A stretch of DNA of 6,146 nucleotides from Calditrichaceae bacterium (GTDB lineage: Bacteria; Calditrichota; Calditrichia; Calditrichales; Calditrichaceae). Positions 6,085 to 6,146 of the stretch are shown here, in pieces. The notes under the pieces were generated by a model. The model did no database searches. It was given only the letters and a program-made list of their open reading frames with translations, and was not told the origin of the DNA. A program made the translations under genes and the position numbers. The DNA lies in the NCBI GenBank assembly GCA_030622395.1, contig JAUXGF010000188.1, positions 1 through 6,146 of the forward strand, given 5' to 3'. Every line of letters starts with the position of its first letter. Positions within the stretch are counted from its first letter, which is position 1.

Positions 6085-6146
6085 ATGATACTGGATACTG
6101 GTTGGAAATCCCGCCTTTGCGGGGATACTGGATGCTGGTTACTGGA
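6085..6146. repeat. ATACTGG heptamer repeats flanking a GC hairpin, cut by the window edge
   Basis: ATACTGG occurs twice in tandem (6088-6094, 6095-6101). After the hairpin CCCGC-CTTT-GCGGG (6110-6114 with 6119-6123) there are three more tandem heptamers: ATACTGG (6125-6131), ATGCTGG (6132-6138) and TTACTGG (6139-6145). A single copy also lies at 5850-5856. Low-complexity arrays of this kind are, as I recall, common between genes in some Bacteroidota/Ignavibacteria genomes. The ATG at 6085 opens a frame to the edge, but it only translates the repeat and is not called as a gene. Confidence 0.65.

Noticed and set aside
6085..6146. Plus-strand open frame starting at the ATG at 6085 and running off the edge
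   Set aside because: It merely translates the heptamer and hairpin repeats and has no ribosome binding site at a suitable distance.
5837..6146. Considered as a CRISPR array
   Set aside because: The repeats are 7-14 bases long, irregularly spaced, and lack uniform 30-40 base spacers.

Overview
The window holds an ordinary metabolic operon, the two genes of glutamine-dependent carbamoyl phosphate synthetase (carA then carB), plus the 5' part of a secreted beta-propeller protein gene. All three are read from the minus strand. Both Car proteins match, as I recall the family, the Bacteroidota/Chlorobiota-type enzyme, whose large subunit resembles animal CPS (SSVEFDWC, LSGAAM and ECNLRASRSFPF blocks, and an IKSWGEYN-like C-terminus). 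With AT-rich spacers and a signal-peptide-bearing Asp-box (BNR) repeat protein, this suggests an uncultured Bacteroidota/Ignavibacteria-like bacterium. That placement is inference from sequence style, not from a database search.

Layout in transcription order (right to left). 6146-5835 is a non-coding, repeat-rich block. It has small GC hairpins of the type TCCCG...CGGGGATACT, ATACTGG heptamers that run off the window edge, and a pair of imperfect 14-bp inverted ends about 247 bp apart. 5834-5664 is the carA upstream region with a TATAAT box, two CGTATAA copies exactly 20 bp apart, and an AGGAGG ribosome binding site. 5663-4596 is carA. 4596-1405 is carB, overlapping carA by one base (TAATG). 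1404-985 is a very AT-rich spacer without a convincing gene or a clear terminator. 984-1 is the beta-propeller gene, which runs off the left edge.

CarA supplies ammonia from glutamine. CarB uses it with bicarbonate and two ATP to make carbamoyl phosphate for arginine and pyrimidine synthesis. No other arg or pyr gene is in the window. The propeller protein probably has no functional link to carAB: it is 420 bp downstream, has its own ribosome binding site and differs in base composition.

The points most worth a second look are these. (1) carA has no ATG, GTG or TTG in a position that would give a complete protein. Conserved CarA sequence extends 36 residues upstream of the first in-frame ATG, and the codon correctly spaced from the AGGAGG site is ATA. 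(2) carB has a Cys (561) where this family normally has Arg in the YRIGSS motif. (3) The repeat block upstream of carA may contain a small non-autonomous element. I see no new biological system here.
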